NCBI GenBank assembly: GCA_027186245.1
Contig: CP114495.1
Span: forward strand, 9,602,501 to 9,666,500
Reading direction: 5' to 3'
DNA from: Coriaria nepalensis
Taxonomy: Eukaryota; Streptophyta; Magnoliopsida; Cucurbitales; Coriariaceae
DNA: 64,000 nt
Shown here piece by piece: positions 1 to 16,800 of this stretch. The notes below the pieces were generated by a model. That model had not been told where the DNA came from. It was given only the letters and a program-made list of their open reading frames with translations, and made no database searches. The first letter of the stretch is position 1. Each line of letters opens with the position of its first letter. The position numbers were made by a program, and so were the translations under genes.

Positions 1-135
1 CTAATGCATGCTCTCTCAACCATTGTATCAACTTTCCTGTCCTGTTTCCCTTAAATTTGAACTTGTCTTATGTACTATGTTTCTAATATTGTAATAGATA
101 TCCATGTGTTTTAGTGTCGATTCGGTTTAGGGTGT
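1..135 (+). other. 3' UTR of a tandem sister of the small secreted protein gene (body outside window)
   Basis: These bases align closely with 2,896-3,030, the 3' untranslated and downstream part of the small secreted protein gene at 2,330-2,759; both share the block around 'ctctcaaccattgtatcaac' and the following 100 bases with few changes. A second stretch, about 158-262, matches 3,800-3,920 downstream of the same gene. I infer that a tandem copy ends here and that its coding part lies left of the window. Confidence 0.7.
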
Positions 136-1190
136 TTGGACCTCCCTTTTCTTTTTTGATTAGTGTATCTTAAAAGATAAGAGCATGCAGTAGTATACAC
201 TACAAAACGATGCAGTTGGAAGTTTTTCAGATTCTAAACAAAACAAACGGTTTAATGAATTTGATCATAATCAAATGATTACAAACATTTACGGTTTTAA
301 TAAATCGGTATAAGGTAAATCGAGTCTATCCAAAAATTCACATCATACTTTTAAGGATAAATTATAATAACCCGTAATTGATCCTCTTAATCTTTCAAAA
401 CAAAATCGTCCATATAGCAGTTGTTACGTAGACTACGATATTATGGTTCTTACCCGATTGACGACCTGTTAATCGACCTACCCTCTTTTCTTTATCTCCT
501 TTTTTTTTTCCTTCTCTCCCCTTTTTCTTCTTCAAACGTGAAGGACCCTTGTTGTGTTGCACCACCCTCAATTTCAATCCATTCTTCTTCTAAATTAGTC
601 TTCTTATTACGGATTATCACTTAATTCGAACATACATAACCGTTCATCATATTTAATAAAATCGAGATATGTTAAAGCCCACAAATCCTATTTAATCATA
701 TAACCATATTGAACTTTTAAGCCTATCTCAAACCCAATCATATTAAATAAATTCATTTTTATAAAATTAAATTAATGTTAACCTAAATATTAGCAAAAAT
801 AATGGTATTGTAATAAATATACCTAACTATAGAGAACTAGAATCGTGTCGTCTTTCTTACAAGTTTTTCGATAAAATAAAACTAGTGAAAAAATAAAATG
901 TTGAAAAGCAAAAAACAAAAGACATTGTATTGTTGTTATCAAAACCAAAATTTGTGGCCCACTTTGTATTTGGAGAACCAAGTGCGAGGAAAGGCAATAA
1001 TGTTATAGTCAATATTTGTGAAACATGAGGGTTTTACTTTTGCCAAAAAAAAAAAAGTCTTCCTTTTTTAAAGCAACATGAGGTTCATTCCTCAATCTTC
1101 AACAAAATCATCAGTAAAGAAAATAGTTTTAAAATATATAAAAAGAAGTTTATTGAAGGAACAAAAGTTATAGCCTAATATGAGAAATTC
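136..1190. other. AT-rich intergenic spacer
   Basis: No convincing coding region. The ORFs here are short and low-complexity (a T/C-rich stretch near 490-545 creates the longest). Apart from the short match to 3,800-3,920 noted above, I see no repeat structure or RNA gene. Confidence 0.5.
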
Positions 1191-1194
1191 TACT

Positions 1195-1680
1195 CTCATC
1201 ATTCTGTAAACAAACCTTAGAAGGAAGAGGGAAGAGAATGCTCACTATCAACAATGAAAGAATCTGAACTAGTAACATTAGCTAAAGAATCAATGATGAA
1301 GTTTATATCTCTCATCATATGAACAAGCCTAATCTTGAAAGAACTAAACCAGAATTGCAAGTGTAAAGGACAACCCCAAAATCACTCCTCAACCAACAAT
1401 GCTCACTGATTGTTTTCCTTATATGACAAATCCCTAGTCTTATATATATAGTATGTCCAGTAAACAGATATCAATATAGAGAGGAATATTATAATTTTTT
1501 CCATTTCTAATTGCAAGTGTTCCAAATAGTATTCAACTGCCAAGCTGAACAATCATTTTAGATAGCAACAACCAAAACCTTGTTACCACTTTCAACTAGC
1601 AGCGAGATGTTGGCATGAGATAATGCTTGTTGAACTCCATAAAAGAGACTATATACTTCAACCCTGAAACTAAATGAACA
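1195..1680 (-). pseudogene. Decayed RNase H (RVT_3-type) fragment, probably from a LINE-like element
   Basis: Read on the minus strand, about 1,675 to 1,490 gives a peptide resembling the plant RNase H-like domain that follows non-LTR reverse transcriptases: an acidic-hydrophobic helix (VEVYSLFYGVQQAL), then LLVESGNKVLVVAI, the usual place of the VESDSK-type motif, then a stop codon. Further along (about 1,380-1,200) comes VHMMRDINFIIDSLAN, which matches the family's C-terminal 'V-RE-N--AD-LA' pattern with key residues changed. Stops and a frame change break the reading frame, and no reverse transcriptase is seen next to it. The assignment rests on motif recognition only. Confidence 0.45.
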
Positions 1681-1707
1681 ACGCAAAGAATGATGAAAAG
1701 CATAATA

Positions 1708-1907
1708 TATCCTTACCCCCATCTCTCGTCAATTTGGGTAGCTGGCTGGGTGACTGCAGTATAAATCGAGAGATGTGTCCAAGATCTGGATAGATATCCT
1801 TACCCCCATCTCTCTTCAATTTGGGTAGCTGGCTGGGTGACTGCAGTATAAATCGAGAGATGTGTCCAAGATCTGGATAGATATCCTTACCCCCATCTCT
1901 CTTCCAT
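1708..1907. repeat. 87-bp direct tandem repeat, about 2.3 copies
   Basis: The segment beginning 'ccttacccccatctctc' occurs at 1,711, 1,798 and 1,885, a period of exactly 87 bp. The first two units are almost identical (one change, 'ctcgtc' versus 'ctcttc') and the third is partial. Each full unit contains a TATA-like 'gcagtataaatcg'. It lies about 420 bp upstream of the small secreted protein gene. Confidence 0.9.
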
Positions 1908-2279
1908 TTGTTTATGGGTCATGCTTCTTATAAGTTTCAAATATTATTTGTCCCTTGATTGGATGTCTAATTTATAATTGTAGGATCTCTTGAAAGGTAC
2001 TCTCTCTCGAAAAAATGACGCTAATGGGATTTGTTTCTTGTATTAATCTTGTTTGATTTATTTGGGTTTGTTTTAGTTTAACTTCCTTGTTGGCCTTATT
2101 TTTTATTTATTTTTTCCCATTTTAGGTGGGAGTTTTTTGTTAGTTTGTATTGTTCTTTACTTAATGAAACCTTCTTTTAGGGAAAATAAAAATAAAAAAA
2201 AATAAAAAAATCACTGTATGAGAAAGTTCATCCTAATTTCCCCTTATCAAAATCCACATCTCTCTCTCTAAGAAAGTTC

Positions 2280-2287
2280 TATAAATA
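2280..2287 (+). promoter_or_regulatory. TATA box of the small secreted protein gene
   Basis: A perfect TATAAATA lies 50 bp upstream of the ATG at 2,330, so a very short 5' UTR is expected. A CT-rich stretch ('atctctctctctaag') sits just upstream, as in many plant core promoters. Confidence 0.6.
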
Positions 2288-2329
2288 GGTACCAAGCCTA
2301 CCCACTCACTACACCATCAACAAAAACAA

Positions 2330-2759
2330 ATGGCAAACTTGAAGACTTTCCTTCTTCTCGGCCTTCTCTTTGCCGTTGTTATCTTCCTTTCCTCCGAGGC
2401 CTCGGCTCGGGATCTCGCCGAGCAATCCCGTGAGTTTCTTAATCATATATAATATCTACTTAAAATTTTGTTTATTTTTTATTTTTCCCTTAAAAGTAAC
2501 TACACATTTTTTTTAAATACATTATAACTTAATATTAAGGTCAAGTAATTGTCATAACTTTTCGTGTTTAATTATGTCTGCAAAAGAGACTGTAACAGCT
2601 AAGAATTTAGATGGAACTCGTACTGGTCATACCCGTGACCCTAGGAAACCCGCACTACCCGGAAAAGGAAAGCCATATTACAAAGGAAAGGGCCATGGCC
2701 GCTACAATCCTCCAAAGCCAGCCGGATACGGAGCTGCTGAAGAGACTGATGAAAATTAA
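2330..2759 (+). CDS. Small secreted basic protein (GRP3-like signal peptide), two exons
   Basis: Exons 2,330-2,429 and 2,587-2,759 join in phase (donor GTGAGT; acceptor after 'gcaaaag') to give 90 residues. The first 27 or so form a clear signal peptide: MANLKTF, a Leu/Val-rich core, then a cut near SSEASA before RDLAEQS. This start resembles the plant glycine-rich protein 3 family. The mature part has no cysteine and is basic, with many Gly, Lys and Pro (PGKGKPYYKGKGHGRY), then ends acidic (EETDEN). I do not recognise a specific function; a cell-wall or apoplastic protein or a peptide precursor are both possible. The intron acceptor is chosen by phase. The gene has its own TATA box and a tandem sister to its left. 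Confidence 0.7.
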
Positions 2760-3030
2760 TATGTCCCTAGATAGCTAGTAAGAGTCCTCTTGGAAAAAGA
2801 GAAGGTGCAACCATAAGGCTACTGTTAAAATAAATAAAGAAGAAGTAAGCTTTGTGGTGAGTGGGTTGAGAGTAAGCTAGCAAATAAGTTTAGGCTGATG
2901 CCATGCTCTCTCAACCATTGTATCAACTTTCCTGTCCTGTTTTCCTCAAATTTGAACTTGTCTTGTGTACTTTGTTTCTACTGTAATACATATCCGTGTG
3001 TTCTATTGTTGATTTGGTTAAAAGGGTGTT

Positions 3031-4191
3031 TCGCTTTCTTTTTTCTTTTCTCCTTGAGATCTATCTAATTTATTAATTTAATTTAATTTACCTCATAGTT
3101 CATATAATATATAGTTTAAACAAACTTTAATTGACTACAAACCCCTAGTTATTAGCTAAGTTGGTCTTAGTTTAAACTGAACCATAATAGATGCTCCGGA
3201 AATTTAAGGAAAAAAAAAAAGTTTTTGCTTTTGGCCAAAATAGAGAGAAGTCTTCGGGTATATTTCAGAGCAATTGATCAAGCAAAAACTAGATTTAATC
3301 CCCTAAATATTTATTTTACTAGAAATCCCAAATTATAAAATTAGATTTATATCCCTCTAATTTTCATCCGATACATGATCATCATCCGATAAACGGATCG
3401 GATCGGATTGATCCTAACCTTTTGGGTAGGATCTACTTTTATAAATAGCTCATTTTTAACACAAACCAATATCTAAACAGATCAAAATTTTAGAAGCGTA
3501 AATAGCAGTCCAAATATATGACACACAACCAAAATATGTTAATATTTTCATAAGTTGGAAGAATCCAAATCTAGTAAAATAAAAATTTAATTTTTTATAA
3601 ATTAAAGGAGCTAAGTCTAATAAAATAAAAGTTTAAGGAGCTTATATGTAATTTACTCTTTCAGACCTTTACTTACATTAAAAAATATCACAATCCTAAC
3701 CATCCTAACAAAGGGTGAAGTTTGTACAAGAAAATTACTAAGCAAAGTGAAATTGACACAACAAAATGATGATGAACAATAAAAGTTCCATTTCTTTGAA
3801 TTAGTGTATCTTACGAGATGATTGATAAGAGCAGTAGTATACCAATATACACTATAAACGATGCCGTTTATGAAGGGATTTTCAGATCCTGACAAACAAC
3901 CAGTTTGATGAATTTGATAATAACTAAAGGAAAAGAACAAAGGTCAGAAGAGACGCTCCCTCTCATGATTAGATTAGATGAACATACAATGATAACATAT
4001 TTTACTAACTTCCCCGCTCGATTTAAAGAGGAAAAAAAAAATTATGAATATAAATGTAACAATAAAATTTAGATTAAAAAAAAAAAAAAAGAAGAAAGAA
4101 GAAAGAAGGAAGACAGACAATTTGTTCTTTTTGCTGTTCTCTTCGGTTTTTTTGTTCCTGGAGTTGGAGGCAAAGAATCTAAATGCCAGTA
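3031..4191. other. Spacer between the secreted protein gene and the TOP1 3' end
   Basis: AT-rich, with no supported gene. Bases 3,800-3,920 repeat sequence found at about 158-262, so the tandem duplication of the small secreted gene extended at least this far; the intervening 3,031-3,800 is absent from the left copy. The end next to 4,191 will include the TOP1 3' UTR. Confidence 0.5.
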
Positions 4192-9086
<4,895 letters not shown>

Positions 9087-9132
9087 AGTGGTATCTCTAT
9101 GTTTGCAGCTAGCAAACGTATGGCATCAACCT

Positions 9133-9780
9133 TCTGGGAAAAAGGTAGAAAATAAGCGAATTAATCAGGAGAATTTCTTATTATTGACCTAATCAATTCT
9201 TTGTACACAACCTTGAATCAGACTACTAGAGTATGACTTTTCTCAAGGCTAACACTGAAAAGAGCCTGCAGCAAAGCTATACATTTTACAAAATAGAAAA
9301 CCAGACCAAGCTTCCATGAAGTAGCTCAGCCCTACCAAGAAAAAAACAAGTGACGAATATAGATTACATGTCCCACGAATCTACGAGTCTAATACGTAAA
9401 AATCTATCATTTCTATGAAGACGGAACAAATTCCAAGCACCGCTTCTGTTCATCACAAAAAAGGGCCATTCACGAGGCAAAAGATTTAACAGAAGCTCCA
9501 ATGAATCGGAATTAGGGGTTTTGTACTATCACAGAATACATCAACTAAGCTTCGCCTGAAATCTACCTAATCATTTCAGCTTTAATAACCTAAATACCCC
9601 TAAATTTCCAACAACGAAAGAAGAGAGAGAAACTACCTAGGTTAAGGCGGTCCAGGGAGGCGGTCGACGCCGGAGCTCCGGTTATAACTACGGTGCGGAA
9701 ATCAGCTTATGCAGAAGTGAGAGAGAGAGATGGAGAGAGATTGAGTCGGAGTTTGGCGGAGACTGGTGGCCGGATGGGAG
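9133..9780 (-). promoter_or_regulatory. TOP1 5' leader with a probable intron, and promoter-proximal DNA
   Basis: Upstream of the ATG, an acceptor-like 'tttttcccag' just 5' of 9,133 and a donor at 9,636 suggest an intron of about 500 bp inside the 5' UTR, a common arrangement in plant housekeeping genes. The outer leader (about 9,637-9,780) is GA-rich (several 'gagagaga' runs). No clear TATA box was found close by. Confidence 0.5.
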
Positions 9781-10335
9781 TAAAGGACAAATTTGTTTAT
9801 TTTAATTTTTATATAGAGAAGATAAGTAGGGGAAGGAAAGAGGAGAATCTTGCAAATAAATAAATAAAATATTTTTATTTTTATTTATTTATTATTTCTT
9901 TCATTCTTTTTCAAAGCCAACGAATAAGAAATAATTAATTTATTTCTATTTTTACTTATTAATTAAGTAATTTTTATCTCCATAAAGACTAAAAAGGAAA
10001 GAATTTTACTAAAACAAATTAATAATAATAATAATAATTTTGATTAAAAAAATTATGACATTTTATAATGAAGAAAAATAATATAAATAATTAATTAATT
10101 ATTTTCTATTTAAACTTTAATGCAAGTAATTTGAATTAAGCATAATTTTCTAATTAAAATATATCACTTTATTTAAAATAAACGAAAAGATTATATATTA
10201 AATTTAGTTCCGACCACCGCCCAAGTATGTATCATCTCTTCTTAACAATAATAAGTAAAATTTTAAGATATTATCATTGAAAAATAATATATTCAAGACT
10301 TAGATTGGAAAGATGAACAATGTATATGATATCTA
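9781..10335. other. AT-rich spacer between TOP1 and EDM2
   Basis: Very AT-rich, with short (ATA)n and (TTAA)n stretches around 10,020-10,110. Contains the TOP1 promoter side but no gene or recognisable element. Confidence 0.5.
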
Positions 10336-10339
10336 TGCA

Positions 10340-10670
10340 TAAAGCCAACTTGCGAACTGCGGCAGTGCGGAGAGAGGGTAGATGAGGGCTGGAGCGAGAC
10401 ACATCGGACCTCGGCCGCCTCTGAAACCCTAGCCTTGCAACCCTTTGGTAATGGGATCAGGCATTATGTTCGGGTTCGTTTGAGTAATAGATCCTCCTCC
10501 TAAACAGATTCAACTCGTCCAGTTAACGTTCACAACTTCATACCTCTTCATTGTGGGCACGTTGATGTCAGACACGGTGCACTGATTATCCTCTATAGTC
10601 TATACATCGGTTCACGCATTCGGTTCACACATTGGACCACCATATCGATTATGAAAAAAACAAATCCTGT
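10340..10670 (-). pseudogene. Decayed duplicate of the EDM2 3' coding end
   Basis: This stretch parallels about 10,880-11,130, the last coding exon of EDM2. Shared landmarks occur in the same order: 'agccaact', 'gatgagggc', 'cctctgaaacc', 'gattcaactcgtcca', 'cctcttcattg' and 'tgggcac', 'tctatac' then 'cggttc', and 'ggaccac/ggaccat'. Many substitutions and indels destroy the frame, and it lacks the upstream exons. I read it as a tandem partial duplication of the gene's end that has since decayed. Confidence 0.65.
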
Positions 10671-10871
10671 GCAGATTTCTCTCCTTATGGAAACTAAATA
10701 CTAAAACTAAGATATGGTAGATAACATAGTAAGAATTTGTTCACTAATCCATAATCGATGTACATCACCAACATATATGTTAAATAAACCTTAATACCAA
10801 CTAAGGATCTTTGAGTGAAAATGCAACACAAAAGGAGAGACTACAACGATAGATAATGTGATATGAGACCT

Positions 10872-13800
10872 CTATTCATTAAGCCAACTGGAGGATTCGT
10901 GGTGTGGATAGGATGCTGGATGAGGGCCGGAAGCGAAATTCATTGGGTATGGGCCTGGTATACCTCTGAAACCAGGGCCTGGAGGTCCTAAACCATTCAC
11001 CCTTGTATGATTCAACTCGTCCAATTTCGGTTCATATCTCCTCATTGTAGGCACTGAGGATGTGGGGCCCAGGGCTGTGCTCGACATTCTATACACCGGT
11101 TCGGCCACTGGACCATATTGATGATGACCATAAGAAGAAGCAAATTGTCCCATCTGACCATACCCGGAATCTTGCTGCTGCCCATAGAGACGTAAACGAT
11201 CCCGAAGTTCGAATTCTCTCCTGTTCTTCTCTTCTTGTTCTATCATGTAGGAGGACCATCTGTATTCATCAGCAAGATTCCCTCTCCTGGACCCCACAAA
11301 TTCCTGATTGATATTCCAGCCCGGGTTGAGCTCACTTGGCCATGATCTGTACACTCTGCCAGGTTCATCTGGCAAGCTTCCCAGAGTTCCACCATAAGGA
11401 GTCTCAACCCTCAATGGCTGATAATTACGCATCCCACCCAGCTTTGAATTCTGAACCACTTCTAAACTTACAGAAGATCTCTCATTGTTTGTTATATCCT
11501 CCTTCTCCTCTTCAAGTATATTTCCTCTTCCTTCCTTTTCTCGACTACTCCCCAATGATGTCCCACTTCGAGCAGAAGAAGATCCTTCCCTGACAGCTGT
11601 CTCAATTGCAGACCCTTCTGGCTCATTGGCTTGAATGGGAAGATTATTTTTGGATAGAGAGGGAATGACGACATTTTGTTCTTGATCGTCCAATGGATGG
11701 TCCGGGCAAAACGTTCCGGAACTATTTTTTCTAAAATCGGAGTTTTCAGGTTGGACGGAATTTTGACCATGTTTTTCTGCAATTTCCAAGTGTTTGGAAG
11801 ACCAATCAGGGCGACTCCAGAGACACAGTAGAGGTGGGGTCACATTCCACTGCTCCATTTGTTTGTCATTTACGTCCACGGATCCGGGTAGATAAAAGGA
11901 CTGAAAAGGGGTTATAAAAGAAAGGGAATATAAACTATGAATATGAACGAAGATGAACGGTTAACAGTCAACAGGAAAATGAAATGATCTTGTTGCTTTT
12001 ACCTTTCCTGACAAAACTTGATAATCTTCCCAAACTAGATCATAAGGTGTATTCTTTTCATCCAATCTGGACAGAGAGAGAAAGATCATAAGATGTTTCT
12101 GTTTGGAGAGAGACACAGAGAGAGAGAGTGTGTGAAGAGAAGCAGATACTTCTCTGTTTCAGGAGGGGCAATGAGAATGAGGAGTTTTGGCTTAAATTCA
12201 AGAGCCTTGTTAATGAACTTGTTTGCCAATTGAGCTTGGATTCCAAAAGGAGGATTCAGCCCCATGATCTGCTCAAGATGTAAAATTATATAAATAATAT
12301 ATATGTATATTATTTACTATATAGATTAAGAGGATCGAGTCTTCAGATTATAAGAAGAAGCATTTGATTCTTACCAATTGAGAACCTGAAGGCAGCTCCT
12401 TTGGTTCTACAGTCATCCAATCTCTCTTTTCATAACAGAAGTCATTCTGCCAAAAGGAATGTCCAAAAAGAAAAAAAGAACCATAAATAAGAACACCCCA
12501 CATATCATGGAGTTCTGTTAAAACATCTTACAAGATATCACCTTTGGTGGCATAATATCATAATTTTTGTAAGAGCACTTCTTCCCGGTTTCTTCAAGTT
12601 TTTTCTTCATTAAGATACTGAAATCATTGGCACCGCAACAGAAGTCCACTATCTGTTTTATAGAAAGAATCAATATTCAGGTGGTGTCAATGCCAAAAGG
12701 CTAAAACCTTCAATATAAAGAGCCGGAAACGAACTAAATAACAGTACAAGGGCATAAATTGCGAACAAAATAAGCACCCCACTTCTTACCATATCACCAT
12801 CCTTAACATACCAATGGAGCTTATCAACAATCTGCAAAGAGACATCATTTTTTAGCATTCTTGAGAGTTCACCAAGAAATATAGTAAAATGAGAGACCTA
12901 ACTTATAAGAGATATTTACCCGATAAATTGCTAAAGCTGATAGGAATTAATATAAGTTGTGTCAAATTTCATACTTGATGTATTCACAATGATAACAAAT
13001 TTCATCACACTTTCCTCCATTCTCTTTCATGATTTTCCTTCATTTTTTTCTTTCACAATAGAAGAAATGGATATTTCCACAGTTCCTTTTGGCCCAAAGT
13101 CACTCCACAATCAAAAAGAAAAAAACATTGAAAGAATCCCATAAGCCAGAAGAAAATAGAAACCAAGAATCGGATTACCTTTTGAAGTTTATCCAGTTGT
13201 GTAAAATGACGACCAAAGGATGTGTAGCGCATCCCATACTGAAAAGGTGCAAGATATCCTCTTAGCTGGTTCTGCAGAAAGATTATAAATCTAATGTGAA
13301 CCATCAAATATCAAAAGATGTAATATCTATAAGAAATGGATCACATCTAAGAACATAGTATGCAAATATCAAAACAAGAAAGTTGTGGCTTGTTGGACAC
13401 AAGCTTGAAATGACTGAACAAACTAAAATATCAAAGAAATATTTAAAGATAGTGGGACAATATACCCTCCACTTAAAAAGCTGCTTAAGGACATGTTTAT
13501 TACAAACAGCTGCAGCATCCTCCATGCTGCATCCTTCCTCTAGCTTCTTTAAAGCAGTTCGAGCAGCCTAGATAAAATAGAAGATAAATATAAATACCAT
13601 GAAAAGAAAATAAGTGGAAGCAATAAAAATGTAACCATATACACCATCAAGCACTCTCAGACAATTTGTACCTCAACTGCACCCTGCACTTTCCCCTCTG
13701 TCATGAACTTGTCCACTATTGAGGAGTGTGCATGAGTAGATGGAACGTCATACTCTTTCTTGACATCCTCCAATGAGATTGAAGATGCAGCATCTTTCAT

Positions 13801-16800
13801 CAAACTAAGTATTCTACATTACAAGGAAAACCAGATAGTTTAAGAAATAAAATTAAAATAAAAAATAAATTCCTCCACTTCCCTTTTCCTATTAGAATGT
13901 TGATAAGGAAAAAATAATAATAATAAATCATATTCTTCCATAGAAAAAATTATAATCACCTCCTCCGCGACTCAACATCCAATGGAGGCAACGCACTGCT
14001 CAATTCCTTGGTCTCAGCTTCAACTGTTGCCAGTTTACTAGGTTCACCAGCATGCGTATCCACCTTCCCAGGCTTAACTAGCTCAGACTTCTGCATAAAT
14101 TCAAACAGCTTGTTTCCCAAGGCATCTTTATCTGCCTCCACTGGGATGAACTTTGCATTGTCATTCAATGGTTTTCTAGATGAATTGTCTGCTTTCACTT
14201 TCCTAGGGACATCTGATCCAGGTAATGTTTTTTTCTCAATGTGTTTGTTACTACTCAATTTCATTGCAGAAGCTGACCGGTCATTTAGTCTAGGTCGTTT
14301 AACAGCAATAGTTCCCTCTGTGGAGTCTCTTGGGATAATATTTATCTTTTTTGATGCAACTTTCTCTGCATTTCTAGGAGATGGAGTCGTTTGCTTTATT
14401 TTCTTCGCTTCAACAAAAACCTTCTTTTTCTTAATATCAGTCTTCTTTGAACTAGGGAATACAATGTGGGATCTTATTGGAGTTCCAATCTCTTTCTCTA
14501 TCTTATGGTCTAAACAATATATCAATATGCGACTTGGTAGTAGATCATCCCAGGCCCTGGTTATGATACCGTTGTCCTCATCATCTTCAAATGCAATATT
14601 CTTAGGCAGGCATTTTCTGTGGTACGATCTTGGACAGCGCCTGCACACAGCAAACTGCAGTTCGAGAACCTCCCTGTTTTCCCCTTGTCCACAAACACAG
14701 CACTTGTGAATTGGGCAGGTAACCCTGTCCCCTTGAGCCATCCTTTTCTCAAGTTCTTCTGCAGCAGCTTTATCATTCTGGTGAATTAACTTTGAAACAC
14801 AGTGGGGGTGATAGAAAAACCCACATGTGGCATTAAGACATTTTGAAACCTAAAAGACAATTGGCAGCATGATCAGTTAATAAAGCACATGCTAAAACAA
14901 ATATTCTAAATCAGCTTGAAGGAAATGCACTTGGATTTGCAGCGACACAACAAAATTAGAAACAAAAATGAATTATCGGAAACTCATATATTAAAATTTA
15001 ATATTTTATAGCAAACTTATATTGGCCATACTTCAGCATCAGACTCTTTAGACGAGCCTAACTTCCCACAAACAAAGCATTGGTGCTGTTGATACAGACA
15101 ATTCTCACATTTAAAATCAATTGCCTGCCAAGAGAAGAAAAACATATATCATACACAAAAATAAATAAAAGAACAGAGGACCAAGATGTTGATAATGACT
15201 AGAAAAGAGTACCATACGTCTATTTCTCTTTTACTAAAACCAAGAGAATCGCAGAGAGATTCAGAACCAGCTTCTACAGTTGCATGGAATGACCTCAAGC
15301 AGATCCCTTCACAACTGCATGAAATGAACAAGTCAGATTCCATCCCTACATATTTAGATATGTGAACCATAGGGCTCGTCCAAATTTTAAACATATTATG
15401 TGTCGATAAGAATTATATGAGCTCAAGTAGAGATAGCAATAGTTAGAAAAAGAAAAGGAAAAAAAAATGCATGAGGGACAAAGAGTAAGAAAAATGAATA
15501 AACAGTTAAATCATGTATAAAATTTTATACAATGGAAAATCCTAGTGGAGAACTGTTAAAATTCAATTGGAGTCAGAAAAATGCATTCTAAACTGAGAAA
15601 CGAAAGATAATAGATCACACTTTATGACCAAGAAAAATACTAGTATTTTTTTCATTTATTGAAAATTACATTAAAAGAAAACTCCCTATTTTCCTATTTG
15701 TGCCATCTGAACATTAATTCAATAGAGAATGAGAAAACTGTCCGTCTTTATGAAAGAAAATCTTCTCATGGATTTACATAATTTCCCTTATCGTGTTTTA
15801 AAACACCTTACACTTTTCTTAAGTTGTGATTGCTCCAAAGTTTAGAATACTTATGCAATAATTGGTGAAAAGCATCCAAGAACGTTGATTCCACAGACCC
15901 AAAAAAAAAAAAAACTTCAAGGACAAATAAAATGAAAAAAAAAAAACTGCATTGAAGAGAGATTTTAGCCATTCCTCGAAAAAAAAATTATTCCGCCAAA
16001 CCAATCATTAAGGATGATATCGAGATGCCATATTATGATAGAACAAAACAGCATGAGAACACATAGAATAGTAAACAAGAAGACGACAATATTAACGACT
16101 CAAACTATGCTGAAAACAAAGTGAACAAGTTACTGATCAAAGATAGAAAAACAAAAGCATACCACACAAGTTCCCCACCATTATCACAAATGGCACAAAC
16201 AGAATCAAATATATCGTCGCTATCATCCCCTTCTGCAATTTCATCCCCGTACATATCGTCGTCGTCGTCGTCGTCAACCATAAATCTAGTCTTCTTTGTC
16301 GGTTGCGCATCCTAGAAATCACAATTGATTCAATATAAGGAAATTGAAGTATGGAAGGAAAAGAGAAAATGTGATAAACGATTAATGTAAGGAAATGAAT
16401 AGTGATGATTACCTCTCCATATGATTTCCGCTTTCCAGGCTTCTCCTCAAGCAATGTAAGTAAAAACTGTTTAAATCACAAATGATCACGGTGAAGTAAT
16501 AATCAAATAGTAGTTTTACATATGATCCATGGAAATTGATTTAATTCTGGAAAATACACCCGAACATAAATGAAGCTAACTGAATCAATGAACAAATAGG
16601 AAACCACATAAACTAAAAACCAAAACTATAGCCACCGTTGAATTGACTACATGTGAAAAGGAAGCTACTACCTTAGTTAAGGGTTAAGACGAAGACACAT
16701 ACGTAAACTTCATGCGTGTAGTTTGTTACACGTTAGTTATACAGGTACTTAGTAGCTTAAGATTTCCTACGTTCAGGTAAGCATACAAGACATGTAACCA

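Noticed and set aside
1708..1907. CRISPR-like array
   Set aside because: The units are 87 bp with no variable spacers, in a plant nuclear genome; this is an ordinary tandem repeat.
14008..14709. 233-codon plus-strand frame
   Set aside because: Complement of EDM2 exon 7, whose PHD-finger sequence and phase fit the family; the plus frame has no recognisable protein.
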